From: an uncultured Vogesella sp.
GTDB taxonomy: Bacteria; Pseudomonadota; Gammaproteobacteria; Burkholderiales; Chromobacteriaceae
Direction of reading: 5' to 3'
Length of the DNA: 27,429 nt
Assembly (NCBI GenBank): GCA_946479405.1
Contig: CAMLGD010000013.1
Location: forward strand, 1 to 27,429
The notes under the pieces are model-generated. The model searched no databases. It was not told where the DNA came from and was given only the letters and a program-made list of their open reading frames with translations. Position numbers and translations under genes: made by a program. Each line of letters begins with the position of its first letter. Position 1 is the first letter of the stretch. Positions 6,673 through 16,572 of the stretch are shown piece after piece.

Positions 6673-7347
6673 ATGACCACCCTGCAGCCCATCAAGCGCC
6701 AGACCCTGACCAGTGCCGTAACCGAATCCCTGCGCCAACGCATTTTGTCGGGTGAGTTTGCCGATGGGCAGCAACTGCGCCAGGAAGCCCTTTCCAACGA
6801 ATACGGCGTCAGCCGGGTGCCGGTGCGCGAAGCGCTGCGCCAGCTGGAGGCCGAGGGCCTGATCCAGATCATCGACCACAAGGGCGCGCTGGTATCCAAG
6901 TTGTCGCTGGACGATGTGCTGGAGCTGGTGGAAATCCGCGCCATGCTGGAAAGCGAACTGCTGCGCGCCGCCATTCCGCGGCAGGAAGCCAGCGATCACG
7001 AGATTGCCGAGGCCACGCTGAAAGAGTTCGAGCAGGCGCTGACCACCAACGATATTCGCCACTGGGGCGAGCTGAACTCGCGCTTCCACCTGGCGCTGTA
7101 CCGCGCCGCCAAGCGCCCGAACACCCTGGCGCTGCTGGAACAGCTGCACAACAAGACCGACCGCTACACCCGCATGCAGATTCTGCTGACCCGCACCATG
7201 GAGCGCGCACACGAGGAGCACACCAAGCTGCTGGACCTGTGCCGCAAGGGCGCCGCGGACGAGGCGGCGGAGTTCCTGCGTTTCCATATCCTGTCCGCCG
7301 GGCATGCGCTGGAAGCACATCTGAAGGACAAAGAGCAGCGTCGCTAA
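6673..7347 (+). CDS. GntR-family transcriptional regulator, FCD subfamily
   Basis: A 224-residue regulator. The ATG at 6673 is preferred to an upstream in-frame TTG at 6643 because that TTG lies within the putative operator. The N-terminal winged helix-turn-helix spans residues ~10-75 (SLRQRILSGEF, YGVSRVPVREALRQLEAEGL, the GntR signature). The C-terminal FCD all-helical ligand domain (~80-220) carries the usual metal-site histidines in FHLALY, EEHTKLL and RFHILSAGH. Proteins of this subfamily bind organic or amino acids and commonly control nearby catabolic or transport genes. The target is unknown here; the only adjacent transport-related gene is the convergent periplasmic binding protein downstream. 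A bidirectional terminator separates the two. Confidence 0.92.
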   Translation: MTTLQPIKRQTLTSAVTESLRQRILSGEFADGQQLRQEALSNEYGVSRVPVREALRQLEAEGLIQIIDHKGALVSKLSLDDVLELVEIRAMLESELLRAAIPRQEASDHEIAEATLKEFEQALTTNDIRHWGELNSRFHLALYRAAKRPNTLALLEQLHNKTDRYTRMQILLTRTMERAHEEHTKLLDLCRKGAADEAAEFLRFHILSAGHALEAHLKDKEQRR

Positions 7348-7352
7348 GCCCA

Positions 7353-7366
7353 CAAGGTTGGCCGCA
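7353..7366 (+). repeat. CAAGGTTGGCCGCA word, intergenic copy
   Basis: Full 14-base copy of the window-wide word in the short gap between the GntR stop and its terminator. Confidence 0.9.
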
Positions 7367-7368
7367 AC

Positions 7369-7398
7369 AAAAAAAGCACCGCCTGGCGGTGCTTTTTT
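7369..7398. terminator. Bidirectional terminator between GntR and binding-protein genes
   Basis: A GCACCGC/GCGGTGC stem flanked by seven A (7369-7375) and six T (7393-7398), suited to ending transcription from both sides. Confidence 0.92.
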
Positions 7399-7466
7399 GC
7401 ATTCAATCTGCATGGTTGGCCATGCTCACGGCCAACAAGGCGGCTGTCGTACGGGTGGGGGCGGCG

Positions 7467-8633
7467 TTATGGGTGACGCAGGCGATCCTGCGGGTAGGCA
7501 TAGATCACCTTGCGTTGGCGTACCTCGCCGATCACCGGAATATCCAGCTCGATTGCCTCGTGATCGCTGGCCGAGAACGGTTGTCGATAGGTGGTGATCA
7601 GGCCGGCCACCGGCTGGCGCAGGTTTTCCAGCGCCGCGCGTACCTTGGGGCCGTCGGTGCTGCCGGCCTGGCGCATGGCGGCGGCCAGCAGCAGCAGGCC
7701 GTCGTAGCCCTGTGCCGCCGACGGTGGCGAGGGGATGCGCTCCCCCGGATTGCGCTGCAGGTAACGCTGGATGAAGCGAGCGCGCAGTGGGGTGTTGCCG
7801 TCCTCGATAAAGGTCTGCACCATGCGCGCACCTTCGGCATTGGGGCCGGCATTGTCGATGAAGTTGGACATCGACAGCGTCCAGCTGCCGATCAGTGGAA
7901 TGCGCCATTCCATCTGCGCCAGGGTGTTGGCGATCTGCGCCAGCTCCGGACCGATGGTGTAGGTGAGGATGCACTGCGCGCCCGCGGCACGGGCATCGCG
8001 CAGTGCGCTGCTCATGTCCAGCTCGCCATTGCGGAACTGCTGCACGCTCACCGCCTTGATGCCGCTGGCGTCCAGCGCCTTCAGCAAATCCTGTTGTCCC
8101 AGCCGGCCGTAGTTGCTGTTGTCGCTCAGTACCGCCACGCGGCGAAAGCCGCGCCGCTGCGCCTCGCGCACGATCAGCGGGGCCTGCAATCCGTCGGAGG
8201 CTGCCACGCGGAATACATAGTTGGCCGCATATTTGGGCGGCAAAAACTGCTGCGTGACCACGTGAGCGGTGGCGACCGCGGTAATGGCCGGAATCTGCGC
8301 CTGCTGGTAGCGGTATTGCGATGCCAGCGCCACGCCGCTGTTGGCAAAGCCCACCGTGGCCACTACCTGCTGCTTGTCGATCAGCTCGTCTGCCACGCGC
8401 ACGGCGTAGGCTGGCTGGCCGCGATCATCGCGTTCCACCAGCTGGATCGGTCGGCCCAGCACTCCGCCCTGGTTGTTGATGTCTTCCACCGCCAGGCGGA
8501 TGCCGCCGCGCATGCTCAAGCCCATCGGCGAGGAGCCGCCGCTGAACGGGCCGGATACGCCGATGCGGATCGGCGCGGCGGCGCCGGCATAGACGGAGCA
8601 GAGCAACAGGGCAAGGCAGGCAAGTCGCGGCAC
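7467..8633 (-). CDS. Periplasmic amino-acid-type substrate-binding protein (LivJ/Peripla_BP_6 family)
   Basis: A 388-residue exported protein. The frame extends upstream to 8720, but a GTG at 8633 preceded by AGGA at 7-nt spacing places a clean signal peptide at the N-terminus (PRLACLALLLCSVYAGAAA, with cleavage probably before PIRIG). The mature part is a type I periplasmic binding fold: IRIGVSGPFSGG, then GIRLAVEDINNQGGVLGRPIQLV, which is typical for leucine/isoleucine/valine or amide-binding proteins of ABC importers. No permease or ATPase gene is adjacent. Instead it is divergent from a membrane histidine kinase, with only 79 bp between starts. It may present a ligand to that kinase or be its target gene. 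Ligand unknown. Confidence 0.85.
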   Translation of the reverse strand: MPRLACLALLLCSVYAGAAAPIRIGVSGPFSGGSSPMGLSMRGGIRLAVEDINNQGGVLGRPIQLVERDDRGQPAYAVRVADELIDKQQVVATVGFANSGVALASQYRYQQAQIPAITAVATAHVVTQQFLPPKYAANYVFRVAASDGLQAPLIVREAQRRGFRRVAVLSDNSNYGRLGQQDLLKALDASGIKAVSVQQFRNGELDMSSALRDARAAGAQCILTYTIGPELAQIANTLAQMEWRIPLIGSWTLSMSNFIDNAGPNAEGARMVQTFIEDGNTPLRARFIQRYLQRNPGERIPSPPSAAQGYDGLLLLAAAMRQAGSTDGPKVRAALENLRQPVAGLITTYRQPFSASDHEAIELDIPVIGEVRQRKVIYAYPQDRLRHP

Positions 8634-8692
8634 GGGCTGTTCCTGATGGCGGTAAGGGCAAGGAGTGCCTATTATCGCATTCCGACTTCCCT

Positions 8693-8706
8693 TGCGGCCA
8701 ACCTTG
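8693..8706 (-). repeat. CAAGGTTGGCCGCA word, intergenic copy
   Basis: Full 14-base copy on the minus strand, in the divergent gap between the binding-protein gene and the histidine kinase, ending 6 bp before the preferred kinase ATG. Its position could interfere with or mark the shared promoter region. Confidence 0.88.
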
Positions 8707-8712
8707 CAGCGC

Positions 8713-11352
8713 ATGCGCACCCCCCGTTTCTATACCTCGCTCAAACGCAGCCCGTTTTACCGGCTGATGCCCAACAGCACCATCGTGCTGTTCTTTCTCA
8801 CCATGGCGGTGATGCTATGGACGCTGGACGCACGCGAGAACGAGCAGCAACGCACAGACCTGGCCAAGGACACGCTGTGGGCGGAGCAGACCATGCGCCT
8901 GCGGCTGGATGGCCAGCAGAGCGAGCTGGCGCAGATGGCACGCGATATCGGCCGCGAGGAGCTGGACGAAGCCGGCTTCCTGGTGCAGGCATCGCAGTTT
9001 CTCGGCAATACCCCGGAGATGGTGGCGGTGGTGTGGGCCGACGCCAGCTTTACCTTGCGCTGGATCGCACCGTATGAGGAATCCGGGCTGGCGGCCGGCT
9101 CCGGCCTGTCCGGCGCCAGTGCCTCGGCCTATCTGCAGGCGCAGAACGAAGGCCGGCCGCTGTTCAGCCACCCGTACCAGCTGGAAAACGGCGAGTGGCG
9201 TTTCGACCTGATGGTGCCGGTGTTCCGCGACACCCAGTTCCGCGGCATGGTGATCGGCATTTATCAGGCCAATGCCTTCGTGCGCCGGGTGCCACCGTCG
9301 TGGTTCGCGGAAAAATACTACCTGCAGCTGGGTAGCGGCCAGGACATCCTGGCCAGCAATGCCCACAACACCACCACCAGCCGCGTGGTGCAGAGCATCC
9401 GCCTGGGCGGCACGCCGCTGCAACTGCTGGCGCGGCCGGTACGCAGCAGCGTGGACAAGAACCGGCTGATCCAGCTGGGGCTGATCGCCGGCCTGTCGGT
9501 GCTGACCCTGCTGAGCCTGTTCAGCCTGTCACGGCATATCCGCCGCCGGGTGGCCGCCGAGCGCGAACGCGACCGCGTCTACACCCTGTCGCGCGAATGG
9601 CTGGGGGTGATGCGCGAGGACAGCACTCTGCTGCACGTCAATCCTGCCTTCGTCGCCGGTCTTGGCTACCCGACGGAACAACTGGTCGGCACTTCGTTCT
9701 TGAGCTATCTGCAGCCGGAGCAGCGTGACAGCACGCGACAAATGCTGCGCCAGCTGCTGGAGGCCGGCAGCGTCGATCACTACCTGGAAACCCGCGTGCT
9801 GAACCGCGGTGGCGACACCCTGCTGCTGGCCTGGGCATTGAGTCCGCTGCCGGATAGCGGCGTGATCTACTTTTCCGGCCGCGACATTACCGCGCAGAAG
9901 CAGGCCGAGCTGGCCTTGCGCCACGAATACATGTACCGCAAGGCGATGGAGGATTCGCTGGTGGTCGGCATTCGCGCTATCGACCTGCAAGGCACCATTA
10001 CCTACGTCAACCCGGCGTTCTGCCGCATCACCGGCTTTGACGAAAGCGAGCTGATCGGCCTGCGCCCGCCGTACCCGTACTGGGCGCCGGACATCGCGCC
10101 GTACAACGACGAAATCCTGCGCCAGACACTGTCCGGCGAGCACACCCAGCAGCTGTTCGAATCGGTGATGCAGCGCAAGGGGGGCGAGCGCTTCTACGGC
10201 CAACTGCTGGTGTCGCCGCTGATCGATGCCGAGGGTGAGCAGACCGGCTGGATGGCAGCGCTGACCGACATGACGGAAAAGCGCGAGGCGCAGCAGCAGC
10301 TGGAAGACGCCAACGAACGCTTTATCGCGGTGATCGAAGGGCTGGATGCCGCGGTGGCGGTGGTGCGTGCCAGCAGCCAGCAGCTGCTGTTCTGCAATCA
10401 CCGCTACCGCGAGTGGTTGGCCGCAGTGGGCGACGACAGCGGCAACGAATATTGCGACCTGCGGCTGTACCGCCTGCTGCGCCATGCCAGCAGCGAGCAG
10501 GAAATCTGGCTGGACGAACCGGCGCGCTGGTGCCTGCTGCGTACCCGGCCGCTGCGCTGGGTGGATGGTGAGCTGGCGCAGATGCTGATCCTCACCGACA
10601 TCACCGAGCAGCGTGCCGCGGAACAGCGCTACGACGAGCAGATGCTCAAGCTGCAGGCTACCTCGCGGCTGATCACCATGGGTGAAATGGCGTCCACGCT
10701 GGCGCACGAGTTGAACCAGCCCTTGTCGGCCATTGCCAACTATCAGGCTGGCTGCGTGGAGCGGCTGCGCCAGGGCAAGGCCACTGCCGAGACGCTGATT
10801 CCGGTGATGGAGAAAATCACCGCCCAGGCCGAGCGCGCCGGCAAGATCGTGCGCCGGGTGCGCGAGTTCGTGAAGCAGAGCGAGCCGGTGCGCAAGGAAG
10901 TGGCCATCGCCGACATCATCGAGGCGGCGCTGGCGATTGCCGACATCGAGGCGCGGCGGCTGGCCAGCACCATCAACGTACATTTGGCCAGCGGCCTGCC
11001 GCCGGTGCATGTCGATCCCATCCTGATCGAACAGGTACTGCTGAATCTGCTGAAAAACGGCATGGAAGCCATGCAGCAGCTGCCGCCGGCCGAGCGCCAG
11101 CTGGAGTTGTCGGTACAGCGCCAGAACAGCAAGCGCATCGAGCTGGCGATTGTGGACCGGGGCCATGGCGTGCCCGACGACATCAAGTCGCAGCTGTTCG
11201 ACGCCTTCTTTACCACCAAGAGCGACGGCATGGGCATGGGCCTGAATATCTGCCGCTCCATCGTCGAGTTCCATCAGGGTCAACTCTCAGTGGAAGATCA
11301 CCCGCTGGGTGGTACCATTTTCCGCTTCACCTTGCCGGTGTACGAACCATGA
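8713..11352 (+). CDS. Membrane PAS-domain sensor histidine kinase
   Basis: An 879-residue kinase from the ATG at 8713. An in-frame GTG at 8665 overlaps an AAGGAG, so it is not a plausible start; no good ribosome site precedes 8713 either. Order: membrane helix ~21-39, periplasmic sensor domain ~40-250, membrane helix ~252-273, three PAS-like modules (~285-400, ~410-530 and a weaker one ~535-640), HisKA with the phosphoacceptor His665 in LAHELNQPLSAI, and HATPase with N-box LLNLLKNGMEAM, G1 DRGHGVP and G2 GMGMGLNICRS. The H-box type is that of FixL-like kinases. It overlaps the FixJ-like regulator gene by ATGA, so the two form one signalling pair. The signal is unknown. Confidence 0.92.
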   Translation: MRTPRFYTSLKRSPFYRLMPNSTIVLFFLTMAVMLWTLDARENEQQRTDLAKDTLWAEQTMRLRLDGQQSELAQMARDIGREELDEAGFLVQASQFLGNTPEMVAVVWADASFTLRWIAPYEESGLAAGSGLSGASASAYLQAQNEGRPLFSHPYQLENGEWRFDLMVPVFRDTQFRGMVIGIYQANAFVRRVPPSWFAEKYYLQLGSGQDILASNAHNTTTSRVVQSIRLGGTPLQLLARPVRSSVDKNRLIQLGLIAGLSVLTLLSLFSLSRHIRRRVAAERERDRVYTLSREWLGVMREDSTLLHVNPAFVAGLGYPTEQLVGTSFLSYLQPEQRDSTRQMLRQLLEAGSVDHYLETRVLNRGGDTLLLAWALSPLPDSGVIYFSGRDITAQKQAELALRHEYMYRKAMEDSLVVGIRAIDLQGTITYVNPAFCRITGFDESELIGLRPPYPYWAPDIAPYNDEILRQTLSGEHTQQLFESVMQRKGGERFYGQLLVSPLIDAEGEQTGWMAALTDMTEKREAQQQLEDANERFIAVIEGLDAAVAVVRASSQQLLFCNHRYREWLAAVGDDSGNEYCDLRLYRLLRHASSEQEIWLDEPARWCLLRTRPLRWVDGELAQMLILTDITEQRAAEQRYDEQMLKLQATSRLITMGEMASTLAHELNQPLSAIANYQAGCVERLRQGKATAETLIPVMEKITAQAERAGKIVRRVREFVKQSEPVRKEVAIADIIEAALAIADIEARRLASTINVHLASGLPPVHVDPILIEQVLLNLLKNGMEAMQQLPPAERQLELSVQRQNSKRIELAIVDRGHGVPDDIKSQLFDAFFTTKSDGMGMGLNICRSIVEFHQGQLSVEDHPLGGTIFRFTLPVYEP

Positions 11353-11981
11353 CACGCACAACCATCCGCATTCATATCGTCGACGACGACGAGGCGTTTC
11401 GCGACTCGCTGCTGTGGCTGCTGGAAAGCCACGACTACCAGGTGATCTGCCACGACAGTGCCGAGGGCTTCCTGGCCAGCTACCAGCCGGGGCAGGGCAG
11501 CGGCTGCCTGATTCTGGATATCCGCATGCCCGGCATGAGCGGGCTGCAGCTGTACGAGGAACTGCAGGCGCGCGGCAACCTGTGGCCGGTGATCTTCATC
11601 ACCGGGCATGGTGATGTGCCGATGGCGGTGCAGGCAGTGAAGCGCGGCGCGCATGACTTCCTGGAAAAACCATTCAATCAGGAAGCGCTACTGGCCGCAG
11701 TGGACAGCGCACTGGCGACAGCGGAAAGCGTGCGCCAGAGCGAAAGCGGCGTGCAGCAGTGCGAGACACGGCTGGCCACGCTGACCGCACGCGAACGCGA
11801 GGTGCTGGAGCGGGTGATCGAAGGCAAGATGAACAAGGTGATTGCCGACGACCTGGGCATCAGCATCAAGACGGTGGAAGCGCACCGCGGCAAGATGATG
11901 GACAAGATGGGCGCGCGCTCGATTGCCGATCTGGTGCAGGCGGTGGTGGCCTACCGCCAGCAGAAGGGACGACTACCATAA
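11349..11981 (+). CDS. FixJ/TtrR-type response regulator with LuxR-type HTH
   Basis: A 210-residue regulator. The receiver domain (~6-120) has acidic residues Asp12-Asp14, phosphoacceptor Asp57 (LILDIRMPGMSG), the Thr in ITGHG and the Lys in LEKPF. The C-terminal LuxR/GerE helix-turn-helix (~145-205) has LTAREREVLERVIEGKMNKVIADDLGISIKTVEAHR split over two helices. It is the FixJ-like partner of the overlapping kinase gene. Likely targets include the divergent binding-protein gene, by inference from position only. A terminator follows about 90 bp downstream. Confidence 0.94.
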   Translation: MTRTTIRIHIVDDDEAFRDSLLWLLESHDYQVICHDSAEGFLASYQPGQGSGCLILDIRMPGMSGLQLYEELQARGNLWPVIFITGHGDVPMAVQAVKRGAHDFLEKPFNQEALLAAVDSALATAESVRQSESGVQQCETRLATLTAREREVLERVIEGKMNKVIADDLGISIKTVEAHRGKMMDKMGARSIADLVQAVVAYRQQKGRLP

Positions 11982-12027
11982 CGGCGGCCCCGGAAAACGG
12001 CCCGCCGCCATCCGGGGCGATCCACAC

Positions 12028-12037
12028 GTTGGCCGCA
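12028..12037 (+). repeat. GTTGGCCGCA word, intergenic copy
   Basis: Ten-base copy of the core, preceded by C instead of the G of the extended consensus. Confidence 0.75.
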
Positions 12038-12068
12038 GCAATCGTCTGCGGACGCAGCCGCCGTCTCG

Positions 12069-12091
12069 ACCAGCCATTGGCTGGTTTTTTT
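12069..12091 (+). terminator. Terminator of the two-component operon
   Basis: Stem ACCAGCC/GGCTGGT with a 3-nt loop followed by a run of T to 12091. Confidence 0.9.
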
Positions 12092-12282
12092 GTGTGCTGG
12101 CGGCGGGCAGGCGCTGCTTCCAGCAGGGCTCCGCTACGGTTGCTGTCAGCGTTGCCGGCATGGTTTACCTTTATTTGGATTATCTGACGGCGGTCACGGG
12201 GCATGTGGCCAACTGTGCTACTGTCAGCACGCGATTTTCCCGCCGCGCCGCTGTGCGGTGCCAATATTTTCCGGGTGAATGA

Positions 12283-15200
12283 ATGAAGGTTGTCGGACTG
12301 CGCTGGATATTCCTGGTGGTGCTCATGCCTGGCCTGGTCGGGCTGGTATTGTCTTTTGCCGCCATTTATCAGACCGAGCGGTCACAGCTGGATAAAGCCA
12401 CCTTGCAGTTGGCGCGCAATGTGTCGGCGCAGCTGGATGCAGAGCTGCTGGGTGCCCAGCACGCCCTGCAGGGGCTTGCCGCCACGTCCGACGAGCTGGA
12501 CCGTCAGGATTTTCGCGGCTTCGAACAAGAGGCGCTGCAGTTTTCCGCCGCCACTGGCTATGGCGATGCCGTGGTGCTGATCGAGCAGTCGGGGCAGCAA
12601 CTGGTGAATACCTTGCGCCCCTTCGGCGTGCCGCTGCCCAGAACCGGCAATCTCGATGCCACCAATTACGTCTTTACGCATAAAAAGCCGTATGTCTCCA
12701 ATCTGTTCATCGGTGCGGTTGCCAAGCGGCCGTTGCTGTCGATCTCGGTGCCGGTGATGCGCCAGGGCAAGGTGCGCTACAACCTGACGATGGGGATCAA
12801 CGCCGATCGCTTCAATCGCTTTGTCGCCGACAAAACCTTGCCGCAAGGCTGGGGGCTGGTGATTTATGACCGCTTGGGCACCATCGCCGCGCGCACGCAT
12901 TCGCCGGACAAGTTTGTTGGTACAAAAGTGATCCCGGTACTGCGGGAAAAACTGTCGGCAGCGGCGGAGGGCCTGGTGTACAGCGAGAGCCTGGAGCATA
13001 TCCGGGTGATGGGCGCCTACAAGCGCTCGCTACAGACCGGCTATTCGGTGGCGGTGGGCGTGCCCGAGTCCCTGCTGCTGGCGGCGCTGTATCAAAGGCT
13101 GATCTCGCCGGCGCTGGTGTTGTTGTCGGTGATGCTGCTCAGCGGCCTGCTGATGCAGCGGTTTTCCGGGCAGATGCTGGCGTCGCTGCGCTCGCTGTCG
13201 CGGGCGGTGAGCGCCGCTGCCAGCGGCCATAGCGATTGCCAAGTGCCGGACAGCGGGCCGGCCGAGTTTGTGCAGCTTGCGCAGCAGTTCAACACCATGC
13301 AGGCGATGCAGCGCGAGGCCGAGGCCAACCTGAGCGAAGTACAAAGCCTTGCCGGGATTGGCCGCTGGGAGTGGGATCTCCACCGTAACGAGCATCACTG
13401 GTCGCAAGAAATCTACCGTATTTATGGGCGCGATCCGTCCCTGCCGCCGGCGGTCTATCCGGAAGTGCAGTCTTATTTCCAGCCGGAAAGCTGGGCCGTA
13501 CTCGGCCAGGCGGTCGATGCCTGCCTGGCCAGCGGCCAACCTTACCAGTGCGATGCCGAGGTGATTCATGCCGATGGCAGCGTGCGCTGGGTCTTCATTA
13601 CCGGTAGTGCACATCGTGAAGCCGATGGCAGCATCTCCAGACTGCAGGGCATGGTGCAGGACATCACCGCGCGCAAGCTGACGGAGCTGGCGCTGGCGCG
13701 CGTCAACCGTGCGCTCAAGCTGGTAAGCGAATGCAATAGCACGCTGGTGTATGCCAGCGATGAGAATGCCTTGCTGGCGGCTATTTGCCAGCTGATCGTC
13801 AATACCGGCGGCTACATGATGTCCTGGATCGGTTTTGCCCAGTCGGATGCGGCAAGGTCGATTCTGCCGGTAGCGCAATCGGGGGCCGAGCAGGGATATC
13901 TGGAGCAGATTCATATCTCCTGGGGGGACAACGAGCTGGGCCGCGGTCCGACCGGCATGGCGATTCGCACCCAGCGTACCCAGGTTAACCAGAATTGCCT
14001 GACCAACCCCATCATGCAGCCGTGGCGCGAGGCCGCACTCAAGCGCGGCTACCAGTCGAGTATTGCCCTGCCATTGCAGGCCAGTGACAACACCTTTGGC
14101 GTGCTGACCATCTATGCGCGCGAGCCGGATGCCTTTCAGCCGGATGAGGTGGCTCTGCTGGAGCAGCTCAGCAACGATCTGGCGTATGGCATTGCCGCAT
14201 TGCGTACCGAACAGGCACGGCAGCAGGCGGTGGCACAGCAGCAGCAGAGCGAGCAGCGTTATCGTGCAGTGCTGGATAACGCCGCCGACGCGGTGGTGAT
14301 CGCCACCCGCGACGGCCGCTTTGTCTATGCCAACCATCAGGCAGAGAAGCTGCTGGCCTATCGTGCCGATGAGCTGACGACGATGGGGTTTGCTGACATC
14401 GCACCGGCGCTTGAGCAGGCCCGGAGCCAGGATATTCTGCAGGAACTGGAGGTCAGCCGGCTGCTGCGCACCGAGATGGACCTGCAGTGCCGCGATGGTC
14501 GGATCATTCCGGTGGAAGTGAACGCGGTGGCGCTGCCGGACGGTAATTTTTATGCCGCCTGCCGCGACATTACCGAACGCAAGCGTTTCGAGGCCGACCT
14601 GGAGTATTCCGCCACACACGACAAGCTGACCGGGTTGGCCAATCGCCATCTACTGCATGACCGGATCGAGCAGGCGATTGCCCACGCGCGGCGCGACAGG
14701 AAATCGGTGGCCCTGATGCTGCTGGATCTGGATCGCTTCAAGACCATCAATGACACCCTGACGCACGATGCCGGCGACTCGCTGCTGCAGGAGGTGGCGC
14801 AGCGGCTGCTGCATCACGTGCGCGCGGGCGATACCGTGGCCCGCCTGGGCGGGGACGAATTCATGGTGGTGATGACCGATGTGGCGGAGATCAATGATGC
14901 CGCGGTGCTGGCGCACAAGCTGATGGACAGCATCCGCCAGCCGCTGCAGGCTGCCGGGCATCATGTGGTGGTGACCGGCAGTGTGGGTATTTCGGTGTTT
15001 CCGCGCGATGGTGAAACCGGGCATGAGCTGATCAAGAATGCCGATGTGGCCATGTACCGGGCAAAAGAACTGGGGCGTGACGAGTTCCAGTTTTATGAGC
15101 CGGAAATGAACGCGCGCATGCTGGAGCGGCTGGAGCTGGAAAGCTGCCTGCGCCAGGCGCTGGAAGGCGATGAGCTGGAGCTGTACTACCAGCCCAAGAT

Positions 15201-15897
15201 GCAGATTGCACAGGGCCATATTGTCGGTGCCGAAGCCCTGCTGCGCTGGCACCGTCCCGCATCCGGCATGGTGTCGCCAGCGCAGTTCATTCCGCTGGCG
15301 GAAGAAACCGGGCTGATTCTGCCCATTGGCGCCTGGGCGATCAAAACCGCCTGTGCCCAGCTCAAGCGCTGGCAGGATGAAGGTCTGCCGCAGGTATCGG
15401 TGGCCATTAACCTGTCCGCACGTCAGTTCCAGCAAAACGGCCTGGCGGAGCTTGTCAGGCAGGAAATCAGCCGCCATGGCCTGGACCCGGCACTGATCGA
15501 GCTGGAAATCACCGAAAGCGCACTGGTGATCGACCCGGAGAGGGCAACCGCTATTCTGCAGATGCTCAAAGCGATGGGGGTCAGCATTGCGCTGGACGAT
15601 TTCGGCACCGGCTATTCCAGCCTGAACTACCTGAAGCGGTTTCCGATCGACACCCTGAAAATCGACCAGTCGTTTGTGAAGGACCTCACGACCGATGCGC
15701 AGGATGCCAGTATTGCCAGAATGGTGATCGACCTTGGCCATGCGCTAGGCATGAATGTCGTCGCCGAAGGGGTGGAAACCCCGGCACAGCTGGAGCGGCT
15801 GCAGCAGCTGGGCTGCGACGAAATCCAGGGCTATTTGTTCAGCCGCCCGCTGCCGGTTGCCCAGTTTGCCGAACTATTGCGCGCACATGCCGGCTAA
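12283..15897 (+). CDS. Membrane GGDEF-EAL cyclic-di-GMP protein with dCache, PAS and GAF domains
   Basis: A 1204-residue inner-membrane protein. Order: helix ~7-27, a dCache-like periplasmic sensor ~30-270, helix ~272-295, a HAMP-like linker ~296-348, PAS ~350-470, GAF ~480-650, PAS ~655-765, GGDEF ~775-935 and EAL ~945-1200. The cyclase motif GGDEF (856-860) is intact and has an RAGD I-site five residues upstream, the usual allosteric c-di-GMP inhibition site. The phosphodiesterase domain retains EALLRWH (984-990), NLSARQF, EITES and DDFGTG (1105-1110). Both activities may be present, so the net direction cannot be predicted. The start has GGTGA about 5 nt upstream. It converges on the yigZ gene with a 22-bp gap and lies close to an HsbRA-like switch, a setting that in Pseudomonas links to c-di-GMP output. 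Confidence 0.93.
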   Translation: MKVVGLRWIFLVVLMPGLVGLVLSFAAIYQTERSQLDKATLQLARNVSAQLDAELLGAQHALQGLAATSDELDRQDFRGFEQEALQFSAATGYGDAVVLIEQSGQQLVNTLRPFGVPLPRTGNLDATNYVFTHKKPYVSNLFIGAVAKRPLLSISVPVMRQGKVRYNLTMGINADRFNRFVADKTLPQGWGLVIYDRLGTIAARTHSPDKFVGTKVIPVLREKLSAAAEGLVYSESLEHIRVMGAYKRSLQTGYSVAVGVPESLLLAALYQRLISPALVLLSVMLLSGLLMQRFSGQMLASLRSLSRAVSAAASGHSDCQVPDSGPAEFVQLAQQFNTMQAMQREAEANLSEVQSLAGIGRWEWDLHRNEHHWSQEIYRIYGRDPSLPPAVYPEVQSYFQPESWAVLGQAVDACLASGQPYQCDAEVIHADGSVRWVFITGSAHREADGSISRLQGMVQDITARKLTELALARVNRALKLVSECNSTLVYASDENALLAAICQLIVNTGGYMMSWIGFAQSDAARSILPVAQSGAEQGYLEQIHISWGDNELGRGPTGMAIRTQRTQVNQNCLTNPIMQPWREAALKRGYQSSIALPLQASDNTFGVLTIYAREPDAFQPDEVALLEQLSNDLAYGIAALRTEQARQQAVAQQQQSEQRYRAVLDNAADAVVIATRDGRFVYANHQAEKLLAYRADELTTMGFADIAPALEQARSQDILQELEVSRLLRTEMDLQCRDGRIIPVEVNAVALPDGNFYAACRDITERKRFEADLEYSATHDKLTGLANRHLLHDRIEQAIAHARRDRKSVALMLLDLDRFKTINDTLTHDAGDSLLQEVAQRLLHHVRAGDTVARLGGDEFMVVMTDVAEINDAAVLAHKLMDSIRQPLQAAGHHVVVTGSVGISVFPRDGETGHELIKNADVAMYRAKELGRDEFQFYEPEMNARMLERLELESCLRQALEGDELELYYQPKMQIAQGHIVGAEALLRWHRPASGMVSPAQFIPLAEETGLILPIGAWAIKTACAQLKRWQDEGLPQVSVAINLSARQFQQNGLAELVRQEISRHGLDPALIELEITESALVIDPERATAILQMLKAMGVSIALDDFGTGYSSLNYLKRFPIDTLKIDQSFVKDLTTDAQDASIARMVIDLGHALGMNVVAEGVETPAQLERLQQLGCDEIQGYLFSRPLPVAQFAELLRAHAG

Positions 15898-15919
15898 CCG
15901 CCACTGACGGCCGGCGCGG

Positions 15920-16519
15920 TCAATCCGCGTGCGCTGAATCCAGCCAGTGCAGCTGGCCATGGCTGCTTTCTTCCAGCGCAAGGCGCAGGCTGGCGGCATC
16001 GCGCTCGGGCAGGGTGAAATCCAGGGTGACCTGGGCATCGTGCGTGACGTTCGCCAGCGTGGCCGCGTGTTTCTGCAGCAAGCGGCGCGCCTGCCCTTCC
16101 AGCGCGTAGGGCAGCTGGCAGCGCAGGGCCAGCAGGCGTTGCAGTTCGGTACGCGGCACACCGTCCAGTGCCCGTGCCACGCTGTCGGTATAGGCGCGTA
16201 CCAGGCCACCCGCTCCCAGCTTGACGCCGCCGTAGTAGCGCACCACGGTGGCCAGCACCCCTTCCAGATCCTGATGACGCAGCACCTCCAGCATCGGCCG
16301 GCCGGCGGTGCCGGACGGCTCGCCGTCATCGTTGGCCGCACTGTGGCCGCCGGCCAGCAGCGCCCAGCATACGTGGGCCGCTGCGGGGTGGGCCGCTTTC
16401 AGCTCCGCCACGCGCAGCAGTGCCGCTGCGCGGTCGCGCATCGGCTCCACACAGGCAAGGAAACGGCTTTTCTTGATATCCAGCTCGGCATGGCCGGCGT
16501 GCTGCAAGGTAAACGGCAT
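15920..16519 (-). CDS. YigZ/IMPACT-family protein (UPF0029)
   Basis: A 199-residue cytoplasmic protein of normal family length. The ATG at 16519 is chosen because the family begins near this point (MPFTLQHAGHAELDIKKSRF) and the longer frame upstream is Pro/Ala-rich without homology. The UPF0029 signature YYGGVKLGAGGLVRAY is intact, preceded by DDGEPSGTAGRPML, and a C-terminal DUF1949-like ferredoxin fold follows. The bacterial role is poorly defined; eukaryotic IMPACT acts in translation control. It is 53 bp downstream of the REC-PP2C gene on the same strand and probably cotranscribed. A GTTGGCCGCA copy (16331-16340) falls in Ser-Ala-Ala-Asn. Confidence 0.92.
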   Translation of the reverse strand: MPFTLQHAGHAELDIKKSRFLACVEPMRDRAAALLRVAELKAAHPAAAHVCWALLAGGHSAANDDGEPSGTAGRPMLEVLRHQDLEGVLATVVRYYGGVKLGAGGLVRAYTDSVARALDGVPRTELQRLLALRCQLPYALEGQARRLLQKHAATLANVTHDAQVTLDFTLPERDAASLRLALEESSHGQLHWLDSAHAD

Positions 16520-16572
16520 GATGGCAAATGGCCGGGACAGCCCGGCGGGGCAAAGGGTCGGCGGGGCAGGGT

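Larger units (their letters stand above)
11982..12282 (+). other. Intergenic region between the two-component system and the c-di-GMP gene
   Basis: A 301-bp gap. It holds a GTTGGCCGCA word at 12028-12037, the two-component terminator at 12069-12091 and an AT-richer stretch around 12160-12190 that may carry the promoter of the next gene. I could not assign -35/-10 boxes with confidence and see no small gene. Confidence 0.6.

Noticed and set aside
7425..7436. ACGGCCAACAAG as another copy of the word
   Set aside because: It shares only part of the core and misses the TGC end, so it was not counted. Near-matches at 1357-1365, 5327-5335, 5543-5551, 13532-13543, 21036-21045 and 21558-21566 were also left out.
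7239..9077. Plus-strand open frame of 612 codons
   Set aside because: It overlaps the GntR gene, a terminator and the antisense of the signal-peptide-bearing binding protein. It is a GC-driven shadow.
9529..11283. Minus-strand open frame of 584 codons opposite the histidine kinase
   Set aside because: The plus strand carries all kinase motifs; the antisense product is Gln/His/Leu-rich without domains.
13030..14649. Minus-strand open frame of 539 codons opposite the GGDEF-EAL gene
   Set aside because: Same reasoning: the PAS, GAF and GGDEF modules are on the plus strand.
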